Shown: positions 18,234-28,496, numbered from the stretch's first letter. The stretch: DNA of 64,000 nucleotides from Halobacillus locisalis (GCF_013694105.1 NZ_JACEFG010000001.1:1-64000); one strand, 5' to 3'. A program made the numbers and translations. The notes: generated by a model from the sequence alone, not told the origin.

Positions 18234-18674
18234 CTATTCATAAATATAAGCAAGAACATCCAATGCTTGGTCAATGGTTTCAACAGTGACGTTCGCTTGA
18301 TTGGATAGTTCTTTCAACGGATGAATGAGTGAGTCTGGACGTACAATGATCAGTGGCTTGCCGAGTTGAATAGCCGCACTCGCATCCATGGCTGTGTTCC
18401 ATTGTTTATATTTTTCTCCAAAGAGGGCGATGACTGCATCAGACTTTTGGAGAAGGACTTGCGTACGGAAGTTGTTTACACTTGAAGCTGCATCATCACG
18501 ATAGACCTGACTCGGTTGTTCTCCCATAATGTCTTCGCCAATACTATCAGATCGATCATGATTTTCTTGAGGCCCGACAAATTCAACAGGTAAAGATTTT
18601 GTTTCTGCTTTTTTCTTCAATTCATTTCGCCAGTCATCATGAATTTGTCCAGCTAAGTAAACGGTTAATTTCAT
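18234..18674 (-). CDS. ytoQ: YtoQ family protein
   Basis: A 146-residue soluble protein of the YtoQ family, whose fold is related to nucleoside 2-deoxyribosyltransferases. Visible are KLTVYLAGQIHDDWR at the N-terminus and DAVIALFGEKYKQWNTAMDA, then GKPLIIVRPD in the core. No reaction has been assigned that I know of. Its start has AAGGAGGC upstream. In B. subtilis ytoQ lies next to ytoP and ytpP, consistent with this place. Confidence 0.85.
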   Translation of the reverse strand: MKLTVYLAGQIHDDWRNELKKKAETKSLPVEFVGPQENHDRSDSIGEDIMGEQPSQVYRDDAASSVNNFRTQVLLQKSDAVIALFGEKYKQWNTAMDASAAIQLGKPLIIVRPDSLIHPLKELSNQANVTVETIDQALDVLAYIYE

Positions 18675-18820
18675 ACGTAAATGCCTCCTTGAATATTTTG
18701 ACTATTTTTAAGTATGATAGAATTTCATTACTCTGTCTAGGTATCTGCTTTAGACAAAAAGCTCCACTCTCACTCTACAGTGACGGAAAAGGATAACCTC
18801 GCATTCCCTCTGCCCGAACT

Positions 18821-18852
18821 AAAAAAAGCGCTCCCTTAGATAAGAGAGCGCC
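18821..18852 (-). terminator. Terminator of the chemoreceptor gene
   Basis: On the minus strand GCGCTCTCTT / AAGGGAGCGC pair around ATCT and are followed by seven T. It lies just downstream of the MCP stop. Confidence 0.8.
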
Positions 18853-18857
18853 AATTA

Positions 18858-21053
18858 TTAAGCTAACTTTTCGTTCTGTCCATCGTTTTCGTCATTTTCA
18901 TTCATATGAGTGAAGGGATCTTCATTATTATCTTCATAAAGCTCTTCGTCCTCATGAATTTCTTGAGTTTCATATTCCATTGTTTCGCCCTCTGGATCAT
19001 TGTGGAGAAGAAGAACTTCTTCGTTCTCGTCTGATTGTTCAGTGTCCTCTGTGTTTTCCTCCTCCAAATCTTTCAATTCTGTGATCTTAAACTGGTTGAC
19101 CTCAGCAGATAACTCTTGAGATAAGCCCTGGAGATCTGTCGCAGATTGATTGACTTGTTCAATGGATAACACTTGATTCTCACTAGATGCGGCGACTTCT
19201 TCTGCCGTTGCTACCGCTTCTTCAGAGATGATGCTGATCTCATGTAGCTTCTGTTTAACATCTTCATTGACGTGTTCGACTCCGTGAACGGCATCTTTGA
19301 CTTGAATGATTTGTTTATTCATGTCTTGAACGTGGTTTGAAATGCGATCGAATGCATCTCGAGTCTGGTTGACGGCTTTGTTTTGAGAGCCTTGATATTG
19401 TTCGAACTGTTCTGCTTCTGTAGATAAACGAGTCATTTGGTTCGTCATATTATGAACGAGTTCCTGAATGCTATGGGCTTCCTGTTTGGATCGCTCCGCT
19501 AATTTTCTAACTTCATCGGCTACCACAGCAAATCCTTTCCCTGCTTCTCCTGCTCGGGCAGATTCAATCGCCGCGTTTAAGGCGAGAAGATTTGTGTTAT
19601 CTGCGATGTCCTCGATTGTAGCGACGATCTTGTTCACTTCTTTTGATTGCTTCGAAGCTTCCTGGACTTCAGAAGACATGTGAGAGGCGAGTTCAATAAA
19701 CGATTGCGATGTCTTTTCGAGTTCAGCAACCGTTAAGAGGCCTGCTTTCCCATCTTGATCCGCTTCTTTCAAGCGATCGTCAATGTCTTGAGCAGATTTT
19801 TTCGTTTCATTGATTGCTTCTGAGACATGTTCAATTAGTTGGGTGCTTTCATCTACCTTATTCGCTTGGTCTTGAGATCCCGTAGCAACTTGGTTGATCG
19901 CTTCGTTCACTTCTTGAGCCTGCATAGTCGTTTGGTCTGATACATCTGCTAAATGATCAGAAGATGTGTGAAGAACTTGGCTTGCTCCGAGTACTTTATT
20001 TAGCGAATGGTCCATTCTATCCGCCATTTGATTGAACTGTTCGGCGACTTCTGTTAACTCATCCTTCGACTTTATCTGAATGCGGTGAGAAAGATCGCCT
20101 TGTCCAATGATCGATGCCCCGTCTTTCAGTGAGTTAATCGATTTAGAAATCGAACGGATTAAAATAAACCCTATACTAAATGTGATAAGCAGAGCCAAAC
20201 CACCGATGATGGAAAGAAGTAGAGTCATCATGCTCTTCAAATCACTTTGTTCGGCCTCCATGGAACGGTTGATGGAGTCCGTTGCCACAATTACTTCGTC
20301 AATCTGATTCGAAACAGTTGAGGCGATTTCTTCAAAGGAATCCTTTGTCACTTCTGCTTGGGAAAACGTGTTTTTTATCGAATTTAAGGTTTGTTCATAT
20401 TTGAGCAGGGTAGTATTTACTGAGCTCATCAAACGGTCGGAGATGTCTAATGCCTTGGCATTCTCTTCAAAAACGGCAGCGCTTGATTTAAAGTCGTTTA
20501 AATGAGCCTCAGTAGGGTCATTAAGGAATTTCTGTTCCAATAATTTCATTTCAGATAAGTTGGCCTTGAGACGTGGGTTGTCGATTGAAGTGACCATCTT
20601 TTCAAATTCATAATAGGATTCATTGATGAATTTATACATTCCTTCTGTGTCTGAAAATCCAACGATGCGGAACATATTAATAAGTGGTTCTAGCTCAGAA
20701 GAGTATTGCTTTGCACTTTCTTCGATGGCAGAAAACTTGTCACTGATTTCAGGATAAGCACTATACTTATTTGCAAAGTTATTGGATTGATCTATGACGA
20801 GTTGAATAGCTCCTTCGATTTTCTTTGCAGACTCGTTGTCTGGATCCGATAGAAAAGCTTGCTGTTTCTGTGCTGTAAAAGACATGAGATATTTAATTTC
20901 CTCACTATCCTGACGAGCGGCTTGTACATTACGGCTTTCTTCTGCTAGCTCGCTTTGTTCATTAAAAAAGTATGTAGAAAATCCAATTAAAACTAGTAAA
21001 CTAAGTAAAGAAACACCGATAATCAACCAAACCCGATTACGTATTGAACTCAT
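18858..21053 (-). CDS. Methyl-accepting chemotaxis protein with acidic C-terminal tail
   Basis: A 731-residue chemoreceptor. TM1 is about residues 8-27, a mostly helical ligand-binding region of ~245 residues follows, TM2 is about 273-300, then HAMP ([20 protein letters not shown]), and the signalling domain with its hairpin tip ([20 protein letters not shown]). The receptor acts on CheA/CheW. The last ~80 residues, after [15 protein letters not shown], are an extremely Glu/Asp-rich low-complexity tail not usual in MCPs. The large helical sensor part suggests a four-helix or bimodular helical domain; the ligand is unknown. It is monocistronic. Confidence 0.92.
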   Translation of the reverse strand: MSSIRNRVWLIIGVSLLSLLVLIGFSTYFFNEQSELAEESRNVQAARQDSEEIKYLMSFTAQKQQAFLSDPDNESAKKIEGAIQLVIDQSNNFANKYSAYPEISDKFSAIEESAKQYSSELEPLINMFRIVGFSDTEGMYKFINESYYEFEKMVTSIDNPRLKANLSEMKLLEQKFLNDPTEAHLNDFKSSAAVFEENAKALDISDRLMSSVNTTLLKYEQTLNSIKNTFSQAEVTKDSFEEIASTVSNQIDEVIVATDSINRSMEAEQSDLKSMMTLLLSIIGGLALLITFSIGFILIRSISKSINSLKDGASIIGQGDLSHRIQIKSKDELTEVAEQFNQMADRMDHSLNKVLGASQVLHTSSDHLADVSDQTTMQAQEVNEAINQVATGSQDQANKVDESTQLIEHVSEAINETKKSAQDIDDRLKEADQDGKAGLLTVAELEKTSQSFIELASHMSSEVQEASKQSKEVNKIVATIEDIADNTNLLALNAAIESARAGEAGKGFAVVADEVRKLAERSKQEAHSIQELVHNMTNQMTRLSTEAEQFEQYQGSQNKAVNQTRDAFDRISNHVQDMNKQIIQVKDAVHGVEHVNEDVKQKLHEISIISEEAVATAEEVAASSENQVLSIEQVNQSATDLQGLSQELSAEVNQFKITELKDLEEENTEDTEQSDENEEVLLLHNDPEGETMEYETQEIHEDEELYEDNNEDPFTHMNENDENDGQNEKLA

Positions 21054-21268
21054 GAAACTCCCCCTTTTAAGTTATGTGAAAATTCTTTACATATCTTTAA
21101 TAATTATAGAACTATCGACCCATAAAGGCAATAGGATAAAAGATATGTGTATTTGTCAGCTCTTTTAATATCGGCAAAAAAGTGAAAATATTAAAAAACA
21201 TTTATGTGTCTTTACTCCTGTCACATAATCCTATATGATCATACATGGTCATCATGAGGAGGATTCCT

Positions 21269-22297
21269 TTGAAAACATTCTTACAAAAGAAAGGTGTCCA
21301 TATATCTGTTCATACGTATTTTATTACAGCATTAAGTTATATGGCGCTCGGTTTATTTTCATCATTAATTATTGGACTCATCATTAAAACAATTGGCGAA
21401 CAATTTGAATTGGGACCTGTGTCGGATGCTTTCATTGAAATGGGAACATTCGCTATGGATACGAAAATATGGGGAGGGGCGATCGGTGCCGCTATTGCCT
21501 ACGGTTTAAAAGCTCCACCCCTCGTCATTTTCGCTGCCTTGTTCAGTGGAGCTTTAGGGGCTGAATTAGGTGGTCCGGCGGGTAGTTATATTGCGGCATT
21601 GTTCGCGACAGAATTCGGGAAGTTGATCAGCAAAGAAACAAAACTGGACATCATCCTCACTCCGTTCCTCACAATTGTCGTCGGGTATATCATGGGCTCT
21701 ATAGTAGGTCCTCCGATCGGACAGTTTATGACGGGGTTCGGAGCCGTGATCAACTGGGCTACCAATCAACAACCGTTGCTGATGGGAGTGCTGGTGGCCG
21801 TGTTGATGGGACTGGCTCTAACTGCTCCCATTTCAAGTTTGGCGATTTCACTTATGCTCTCCCTTGAAGGTGTTGCGGCTGGAGCTGCTACAGTAGGATG
21901 TGCTGCTCAAATGATCGGTTTTGCGGTCATCAGCTATAGGGACAATGGTTTTGGTGGATTCATTGCGCAAGGGATCGGAACTTCCATGCTTCAAATTGCC
22001 AACGTTGTGAAAAACCCTCTCATCATCATCCCCCCGACGATTGCGGGGGCAGTATTAGCTCCTTTCGCTACGGTCTGGTTCCAACTTGAGAATAATGCAG
22101 CAGGTGCAGGTATGGGGACTAGTGGATTTGTAGGGCAAATCATGACTTTTCAATCGATGGGATTCACATGGGAAGTAGCAGGCACCATGCTTGTTCTTCA
22201 TTTTATAGGACCGGCAGTCATCAGCCTCTTGGTAGCTGTTTGGTTCAGGAAGCGAGGCTGGATCAAGTCCGGAGACATGAAAATTGAACATGAGTAA
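21269..22297 (+). CDS. PTS EIIC-like membrane protein (orphan)
   Basis: A 342-residue hydrophobic protein with about 9-10 membrane segments, resembling the PTS_EIIC_2 family. Gly/Ala-rich segments such as GALGAELGGPAGSYIAALF fit this group. No EIIA or EIIB gene and no sugar enzyme lies nearby, so a role as a sugar PTS permease is doubtful; family members have been labelled transport or regulatory proteins without proof. TTG 21269 is chosen for AGGAGG 6 nt upstream. A thioredoxin-like gene follows by 27 nt. Confidence 0.75.
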   Translation: MKTFLQKKGVHISVHTYFITALSYMALGLFSSLIIGLIIKTIGEQFELGPVSDAFIEMGTFAMDTKIWGGAIGAAIAYGLKAPPLVIFAALFSGALGAELGGPAGSYIAALFATEFGKLISKETKLDIILTPFLTIVVGYIMGSIVGPPIGQFMTGFGAVINWATNQQPLLMGVLVAVLMGLALTAPISSLAISLMLSLEGVAAGAATVGCAAQMIGFAVISYRDNGFGGFIAQGIGTSMLQIANVVKNPLIIIPPTIAGAVLAPFATVWFQLENNAAGAGMGTSGFVGQIMTFQSMGFTWEVAGTMLVLHFIGPAVISLLVAVWFRKRGWIKSGDMKIEHE

Positions 22298-22324
22298 GCT
22301 ACAATAGATGAGGAGGTGAGTTTG

Positions 22325-22642
22325 ATGATCCATTTAGAATCTGATCAACAATTACAGGATATGATCAATAAAGAGTCGGTTATTTTGTTATTTTCTGCAG
22401 ACTGGTGCCCGGACTGCAGGGTTATTGAACCATTCCTTCCTGAACTCGAAGAAAAGTATAAGTCTTGGACCTTTGTCTATGTAGACCGAGATGCATTTAT
22501 CCATGTATGTGCTGAGCATGATATCTTTGGTATTCCGAGCTTCTTGGCTTTTCGAAACGGAGAAGAAGTCGGGCGATTTGTCAGTAAAGACAGAAAGTCG
22601 AAGGAAGAGATAGAGACCTTTATGGACAATGTTAGCGAATAG
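22325..22642 (+). CDS. ytpP: Thioredoxin-family protein YtpP
   Basis: A 105-residue thioredoxin fold with the redox motif WCPDC at about residues 24-28, and the cis-proline region FGIPSFLAFRNGEEV. It probably acts as a cytosolic thiol reductase; YtpP of B. subtilis has been proposed to serve bacillithiol-based redox, which I recall only loosely. ATG 22325 has AGGAGG 8 nt upstream; the earlier GTG overlaps that RBS. A terminator follows, so it is separate from ytpQ. Confidence 0.88.
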   Translation: MIHLESDQQLQDMINKESVILLFSADWCPDCRVIEPFLPELEEKYKSWTFVYVDRDAFIHVCAEHDIFGIPSFLAFRNGEEVGRFVSKDRKSKEEIETFMDNVSE

Positions 22643-22672
22643 AAAAGTTGTGCTGCGGCACAACTTTTTTTA
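22643..22672 (+). terminator. Terminator after ytpP
   Basis: AAAAGTTGTGC / GCACAACTTTT stem with TGCG loop and a T-run. Confidence 0.85.
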
Positions 22673-22797
22673 TGTACATAGACCTCATTTTTTTATTGAA
22701 CGACTTATGATGTGTATAATAGAGTAAGACGATTAAATAACTGTATGGTAAAATGGTCAAGGAATGAATTTCTTCCATTTGTTAAGGAGGAAAAAAT

Positions 22798-23616
22798 ATG
22801 AAGATGACAAGTCTGAAAATGAAAAAGAAGTTAGAGGAGCGATTCGCTCATGAGGATTGGACCAGCACTTTCAATCGTGATAAAGACTCGTTCAGGATTG
22901 AGTGGCGAGACTCTGGAAATGGAATTACCATAACGTTACCGAACGTTATTGCTAAATACCAAACAAGAGGCGAAGCGGCTTTAGATGAACTTGAGGATCA
23001 TGTGGTGGAGGCTCTTCGAGTCATGAATGAAACCCATGAATTGACTGGGAAAGAGAAACAAATTTTCCCTGTTATCCGTGCCGCTTCTTTCCCTACTGAA
23101 ACGAATAGTGGAAAGAAATTAGTGTACACGGAGCATACGGCCGAAACGAGGATTTACTATGCATTGGATCTTGGGAAGTCGTTCCAACTCATTGATGAAC
23201 AAATGCTAGAAAAAGAAGGTTGGACTTTTGACCGTATTCAGGAAGTTGCCACCTTTAATGTCCGTTCACTACCCGTAGAAATGAAAAAAGACACAGTCTA
23301 TGATAATGACTTTTACTTTCTTTCCACACAGGACGGATATGACGCAAGCCGTATACTGAATGAAGCTATGTTAGAGCAATTGAAAGGGGAGTGCAAAGGG
23401 GAGCTCGCGATCAGCATTCCTCACCAGGACGTCATCATTTTCGCAGATGTTCAAAACTCCGAAGGCTATGACATTTTAGCTCAAATGGCGATGAAATTCT
23501 TTGCAGAGGGTACAGTACCCATCACGTCTCTATCGTTCTTATATGAAGATAAGGAACTGGAGCCGATTTTCATACTTGCCCAAAAGAAACCGAACAAAAA
23601 CCGAAAGGACGATTAA
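22798..23616 (+). CDS. ytpQ: DUF1444 protein YtpQ
   Basis: A 272-residue soluble protein of the DUF1444 family (YtpQ). It has no assigned reaction. The N-terminus is basic and helical (KMKKKLEERF), followed by alternating strands including VIRAASFPTETNSGKKL, and the C-terminus is Lys/Arg-rich. The RBS TAAGGAGGA is strong. ytpR starts 4 nt after it, so the two are co-transcribed as in B. subtilis. An extended -10 TGTATAAT lies near 22714-22721. Confidence 0.85.
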   Translation: MKMTSLKMKKKLEERFAHEDWTSTFNRDKDSFRIEWRDSGNGITITLPNVIAKYQTRGEAALDELEDHVVEALRVMNETHELTGKEKQIFPVIRAASFPTETNSGKKLVYTEHTAETRIYYALDLGKSFQLIDEQMLEKEGWTFDRIQEVATFNVRSLPVEMKKDTVYDNDFYFLSTQDGYDASRILNEAMLEQLKGECKGELAISIPHQDVIIFADVQNSEGYDILAQMAMKFFAEGTVPITSLSFLYEDKELEPIFILAQKKPNKNRKDD

Positions 23617-23619
23617 TCA

Positions 23620-24225
23620 ATGGACGTATTTTACAACCAAAAAGGAATCGGGGATGTTCTCATCCTTCCGATCAAAGAAGGAAACAGAAATGAAGTCAAA
23701 CATGAAACTTTCGGAGATGTTGTTAAAATTACAGATAGCAAAGATGGTTCTTTGCTAGGCTATAATATCTTTCGTGCATCTACTTATTTTGATATTCAAG
23801 AAAGCGGAAAGATGCGATTGACAGAAGAAATGCTTGCACCGATCAAAGACTTATTCACAAAGAATCAGTTAGATGATGTCTTGGACTTTGATTTATCACC
23901 GAAGTTTGTTGTCGGTTTTGTTAAAGAAAAAGAAGGTCATGAAAATGCGGACAAGCTAAGCGTTTGCCAAGTTGACGTAGGAGACGAGACGTTGCAAATC
24001 GTTTGTGGAGCTCCAAACATCGATCAAGGTCAAAAAGTAGTTGTGGCGAAAGTCGGCGCAACGATGCCAAGTGGGATGAAAATAAAAGACGCGAAATTAC
24101 GTGGTGTTGCTTCAAGTGGGATGATTTGTTCTGCTAAAGAATTGAACCTTCCAGATGCTCCAGAGGAAAAGGGCATCCTTGTACTGGAAGATTCTTATGA
24201 AGTTGGACAACCTTTTGAAATGTAA
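23620..24225 (+). CDS. ytpR: tRNA-binding domain protein YtpR
   Basis: A 201-residue protein with an N-terminal ~85-residue domain of its own and a C-terminal EMAPII/OB-fold tRNA-binding domain like that at the start of the PheRS beta subunit: [20 protein letters not shown], then [18 protein letters not shown] and [11 protein letters not shown]. It probably binds tRNA or another structured RNA in the cytosol; the biological role is not known. It follows ytpQ by 4 nt and ends before a strong terminator. Confidence 0.9.
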   Translation: MDVFYNQKGIGDVLILPIKEGNRNEVKHETFGDVVKITDSKDGSLLGYNIFRASTYFDIQESGKMRLTEEMLAPIKDLFTKNQLDDVLDFDLSPKFVVGFVKEKEGHENADKLSVCQVDVGDETLQIVCGAPNIDQGQKVVVAKVGATMPSGMKIKDAKLRGVASSGMICSAKELNLPDAPEEKGILVLEDSYEVGQPFEM

Positions 24226-24230
24226 GCCAT

Positions 24231-24268
24231 CAAAGAGCAAAGCAGCTAAGCTGCTTTGCTCTTTTTAG
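24231..24268 (+). terminator. Terminator after ytpR
   Basis: AAAGAGCAAAGCAGC / GCTGCTTTGCTCTTT, a 15 bp perfect stem with TAA loop and a T-run. The next 250 nt up to sftA show no gene. Confidence 0.9.
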
Positions 24269-24517
24269 GATGATGAAGTAGGACGGAGGTCTGCCTGTTG
24301 GACGGGAATAGGATTATAGTAAACCCATCTTTAACGATATGGCGAGGTCATTTCTCATAGGTTTTTAAGCTGTTTCGATAGATTTCAAATAAAAATCAGT
24401 CAAACCGTCGTACAAAAGTCATTTTTAAACGGATTGTAAACCAAATGTAGCCAGAAACCTGTTAAAATATAAGCTAACCACAAGAGAGATCTACATAAGA
24501 AAAGAGAGTGAGAAAAA

Positions 24518-27097
24518 ATGTGGAGAGATATAAAAAATAAATGGAAACAATGGTTTCAAGCTGAAGAACATGAAGATGTTCCTGCACCAACTCCCAAACA
24601 AGAGCGACATGAGGTAAATGCAAAAACAAAAATGACGTACAAGTATCCAAAACAAGGAGAGTTTCGTTTTCCTGTGATTCCTGATCAAAAAACGAATCGA
24701 AGACAAGCAGCTCCGAGTTTCGAGCCTGCACAGGAAAAGCAGACAAGTCGAAGACGCTCGCAAAGATATGAACAAGCGGAAGAGGTTGACCCGAAACAGG
24801 AAGCGAAACAGACTCAAACGTCTAGAACTTTACCGGAGACATCTTCCGTCCCTTTTACACCAACAGATGTTCCATCTCCTGTTTATGGATATCATTCGCG
24901 GGAAGTAGCTGAAAGGGTTGAAGAACTGGAAGATGCTATAGCTGCGACTCAAGAAGAGCAACCGGTAGCTGAGCAAGATGGAGAGTGGGAAGAATTAAGG
25001 CGCAGGCTGAGAGAAAGGGTCAGTGAGAAGCCGTCTACTTTAAGAGAACTTCCTTTATATGAATACGAAGTGGAAGGCGGATCTGATTCCTTTGAAACAG
25101 AAGGATCGATTGAAAAGCCTGAAAACGTAGAGCAAATTGTGCTCGATTCAACAGTCGATTCAACCGTAACAGTAGATCAGGAAGGTGAAGCGGAAGAAGA
25201 TTTTCAAGAGCGTTCTGTAGACGAAGGGCGTAATGTACTTTCTATGGAAGAGGAAGAGGTTCTGGAGCCGGTCGCAAATGACGATGTAGAGGACCTTACC
25301 ACAGAAGAGGACGACGCTCAGGAGCTGGAAGATGTGGAGGTCGCTGATCATCTCGAGGAAGAGAAAGAAGAGACGAAACCTGTTGAAGAGCCAAGTAACG
25401 GAACCGAGGAAACCGTCCTGGAAGAACCTAAGGAAGACCTCCTGGAAAATCCTGCTCAGGCTGTTGCTCCGCCTGAGAAAAAGCTTGATCAACAGGGAGC
25501 TAAAAGGGAGAAGCGAACGGTTCCGTTTAATGTCATTATGACGCCAAGAGATAAGAGGACACGGGACAAATCAGCTAAGCCTTCTAGACCTGGCCAAGAA
25601 AATACACCCCAAAAAGAAGAACCACCTAAACAAGAAAAGAAAGTGGAGGCATTAGAGCCCCTAAGAGTGAACAATGAGCGTATCGAGTATCAGACACCTG
25701 TTCATTTATTAGATGATGCGCATAGACCTTCGGATACCGACGACTCATGGATTGAGGGGCAAATGGAACTTCTAGAGACAACGCTTCGTCACTTTCATGT
25801 TAAAGCTAAAGTTGTGAATGCTATGAAAGGCCCTTCGGTAACACGTTTTGAAGTGCAGCCAGAGCCAGGGGTGAAAGTAAGCAAAATCACTAATTTAGCA
25901 GACGATATCAAATTAAGTATGGCAGCGAGAGATATTCGGATTGAAGCGCCAATTCCTGGTAAACAGGCTGTAGGGATTGAAGTGCCTAACCAGAAGTCAC
26001 AGATGGTCGGACTGCAGGAAATTTTTGAGTCGGACGCCTTTCAGAACGATCCTTCTCCTTTGACAGTAGGCCTCGGCCTTGATATTGGTGGAGATCCAAT
26101 TGTGACCAATCTGAAAAAGATGCCTCACGGGTTGATTGCGGGAGCAACAGGGTCTGGGAAAAGTGTGTGTATCAACACCATTTTAGTAAGCTTGTTGTAC
26201 AAAGCTCATCATGATGACGTAAAGTTCTTGCTTATCGATCCCAAAATGGTCGAGCTTGCTCCTTACAACGAGCTTCCCCACCTAGTCTCGCCTGTGATCA
26301 CCGATGTGAAAGCGGCAACTACGGCTTTGAAATGGGCTGTCAAAGAGATGGAAGAGCGATATGAGAAGTTCGTGGAAGAAGGCGTTAGAGATGTTGAGCG
26401 CTATAATGATAAGATGATCAAACAACAAAGAGAAGATGAAAAGCTTCCTTACCTCGTCATCGTCATTGATGAGTTGGCGGACCTGATGATGGTTTCCCCT
26501 CAAGATGTCGAAGATGCAATATGCCGTATAGCTCAAAAGGCAAGAGCCTGCGGAATACACTTACTCTTAGCAACCCAGCGTCCTTCTGTAGATGTCATTA
26601 CGGGATTGATCAAAGCGAACATTCCGACACGCATTGCCTTCAGCGTTTCTTCTCAAGTGGATTCAAGAACCATTATCGATTCAGGGGGAGCAGAGAAGCT
26701 TTTAGGGAAAGGCGATATGCTGTTTGTAGAAAATGGTTCTGGACAAGCACGAAGAATCCAGGGTGCATTTGTGTCGGATGATGAAATTGAGCGTGTTACG
26801 AACCATGTCAAAAAAATCGCACCTCCTCAATACCTTTTCCATCAAGAAGAACTGATGAAGCAGATTTCATCTGAAGAGGAAACAGATGAGCTATTTGAAG
26901 AAGCTGTTCGTTTTGTCCTACAACATGACGGAGCAAGTGCTTCTTTAATTCAAAGACGTTTCAAAGTCGGATACAACCGAGCTGCACGCCTTGTCGATCA
27001 GATGGAGGACTTCGGAATCATATCGGAAGCGAAAGGGAGTAAACCGAGAGATATTTTAATGACCGAACAACAAATTGAGGAGTTAATCAACGGTTGA
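24518..27097 (+). CDS. sftA: DNA translocase SftA (FtsK/SpoIIIE family)
   Basis: An 859-residue soluble FtsK-type translocase. There is no N-terminal membrane part; residues ~30-410 are hydrophilic, Glu-rich and low in complexity. The motor follows, with Walker A GATGSGKS at about residue 543, LLIDPKMVE, Walker B VIVIDELADLMM at about 645, and a C-terminal winged-helix gamma domain (SASLIQRRFKVGYNRAARLV). SftA moves chromosome DNA away from the closing septum. B. subtilis SftA is somewhat longer; the acidic linker accounts for most difference. It precedes murC by one inserted gene. Confidence 0.93.
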   Translation: MWRDIKNKWKQWFQAEEHEDVPAPTPKQERHEVNAKTKMTYKYPKQGEFRFPVIPDQKTNRRQAAPSFEPAQEKQTSRRRSQRYEQAEEVDPKQEAKQTQTSRTLPETSSVPFTPTDVPSPVYGYHSREVAERVEELEDAIAATQEEQPVAEQDGEWEELRRRLRERVSEKPSTLRELPLYEYEVEGGSDSFETEGSIEKPENVEQIVLDSTVDSTVTVDQEGEAEEDFQERSVDEGRNVLSMEEEEVLEPVANDDVEDLTTEEDDAQELEDVEVADHLEEEKEETKPVEEPSNGTEETVLEEPKEDLLENPAQAVAPPEKKLDQQGAKREKRTVPFNVIMTPRDKRTRDKSAKPSRPGQENTPQKEEPPKQEKKVEALEPLRVNNERIEYQTPVHLLDDAHRPSDTDDSWIEGQMELLETTLRHFHVKAKVVNAMKGPSVTRFEVQPEPGVKVSKITNLADDIKLSMAARDIRIEAPIPGKQAVGIEVPNQKSQMVGLQEIFESDAFQNDPSPLTVGLGLDIGGDPIVTNLKKMPHGLIAGATGSGKSVCINTILVSLLYKAHHDDVKFLLIDPKMVELAPYNELPHLVSPVITDVKAATTALKWAVKEMEERYEKFVEEGVRDVERYNDKMIKQQREDEKLPYLVIVIDELADLMMVSPQDVEDAICRIAQKARACGIHLLLATQRPSVDVITGLIKANIPTRIAFSVSSQVDSRTIIDSGGAEKLLGKGDMLFVENGSGQARRIQGAFVSDDEIERVTNHVKKIAPPQYLFHQEELMKQISSEEETDELFEEAVRFVLQHDGASASLIQRRFKVGYNRAARLVDQMEDFGIISEAKGSKPRDILMTEQQIEELING

Positions 27098-27183
27098 GTA
27101 CAAGGATTTAACTCAAATGCTTGTACTTAAAGCATCATTTCTATATGATTGACAATGAATGAAATTTATACTGCCTTAATAGA

Positions 27184-27313
27184 CAGTACCCCTCCTTTCC
27201 TATTTTAAATGTAAATCTAAAAGCTAGAGGGGTACACTGCCTGTAAAGGCCCGTTGGTTCAACTGACGATCAGTGAGGATGAAATGCCCGACTGATTGAA
27301 GTTTCATTTTATT
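27184..27313 (+). repeat. Two-hairpin intergenic repeat element, copy 1
   Basis: An outer hairpin GTACCCCTC / GAGGGGTAC (9 bp, ~31 nt loop) is followed by the conserved linker GTAAAGGCCCGTTGGTTCAA, then an inner hairpin (ATCAGT / ACTGAT) and the conserved end TTGAAGTTTCATTTTAT. The same order, with different stem sequences but the same linkers, recurs at 53478-53609. It lies in the ~245 nt between sftA and the phosphoribosyltransferase gene. Confidence 0.7.
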
Positions 27314-27341
27314 ATGACCTCAATGTTTAAGGAGCAAAGTC

Positions 27342-28454
27342 ATGAAGGAAATCTACAGAAAGTTAAACGGCGAAATTGACCGTTTAACAAACCATACATT
27401 TAAATTTGATGAACGCGTGGCCGAAGGTTGGTTCTCTGCGGTCTATTTTTTAAAAACTCGTGAGATTGTGGAGAACCATATCCCTGATAATGAAGTGACG
27501 ATGCAATTTTTTCAAAAAGATGAAGCGGTTTTATGCGGGACAGATGAAGCGATTGCCCTCATTCACACGTTCGCTGAACATCCGGAAGAGTTAGAAATCT
27601 ATTCTCTGAAAGATGGAGACAAAATCAGCCCCTATGAAACGGTCCTTACGATTACAGGACCTTATCAATATTTCGGTTTTCTTGAGGGGATTATCGACGG
27701 GATTCTAGCTAGAAGAACTTCTGTTGCTACGAATGTGTACCATGTGGTGAAGGCTGCAAGAACATCAGGTCGCCAAAAGCCGATCATTTTCATGGGAGAC
27801 CGTGATGATCACTTCACACAACAATCAGGGGACGGTTATGCCGCATTTATCGGAGGATCCACAGCTCAAGCAACTCATGCGATGAACGAATGGTGGGGCA
27901 AAGAAGGAATGGGAACCATGCCTCATGCTCTCATCCAAATGTTCAAGGGGGACGTAGTAGCTGCAACGAAGGCTTACAATGCTCAGTTCCCTAATGATCA
28001 ATTGATGGCCCTTGTCGACTACAATAATGACGTCATTTCTGACTCGTTGAAAGTGGCACGTGAATTCGGAGACGAGCTTAAGGGAGTTCGCTTAGATACT
28101 TCACGTAATCTTGTCGATAAATATTTCCTGAGAAATCAGCACTTGATGGGGACCTTTGACCCTCGTGGAGTCAATCCAGAACTCGTTTTTGCTTTAAGAC
28201 GAGCGCTAGATAAAGAAGGCTTTCGTCATGTGAAAATTGTCGTGAGTGGAGGCTTCACGAAAGAACGTATACGTTCTTTCGAAGAACAGAAAGTTCCTGT
28301 TGATATGTATGGTGTTGGAGGAAGTTTACTGAAAATCAACATCGGATTTACAGGAGATAATGTCTTCATGGATGGGGATCATGAAGCGAAAGAAGGTCGA
28401 AAGTTCAACCCCAACCCACGTCTTGAATATGTAGAATATCATAAAGGTGAATAA
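27342..28454 (+). CDS. Nicotinate phosphoribosyltransferase
   Basis: A 370-residue member of the type II phosphoribosyltransferase family that makes nicotinate mononucleotide in NAD salvage. Visible are the N-terminal EGWFSAVYFLKTRE, the central RRTSVATNVYHVV, GVRLDTSRNLVDKYF and KIVVSGGFTKERI, matching the strand motifs of the barrel. The product is shorter than PncB of E. coli but normal for the Bacillaceae form. It lies between sftA and murC, which are neighbours in B. subtilis as I recall, so it looks like a lineage-specific insertion. It is preceded by GGAGCAAAG. Confidence 0.85.
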   Translation: MKEIYRKLNGEIDRLTNHTFKFDERVAEGWFSAVYFLKTREIVENHIPDNEVTMQFFQKDEAVLCGTDEAIALIHTFAEHPEELEIYSLKDGDKISPYETVLTITGPYQYFGFLEGIIDGILARRTSVATNVYHVVKAARTSGRQKPIIFMGDRDDHFTQQSGDGYAAFIGGSTAQATHAMNEWWGKEGMGTMPHALIQMFKGDVVAATKAYNAQFPNDQLMALVDYNNDVISDSLKVAREFGDELKGVRLDTSRNLVDKYFLRNQHLMGTFDPRGVNPELVFALRRALDKEGFRHVKIVVSGGFTKERIRSFEEQKVPVDMYGVGGSLLKINIGFTGDNVFMDGDHEAKEGRKFNPNPRLEYVEYHKGE

Positions 28455-28460
28455 TCATTC

Positions 28461-28496
28461 GAAAGGCACCTGAGCGTGGAACGTTCGTGCCTTTTT
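28461..28496 (+). terminator. Probable terminator after the phosphoribosyltransferase
   Basis: AAAGGCAC / GTGCCTTT stem with a 17 nt loop that may fold further, followed by TTT. Confidence 0.65.
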
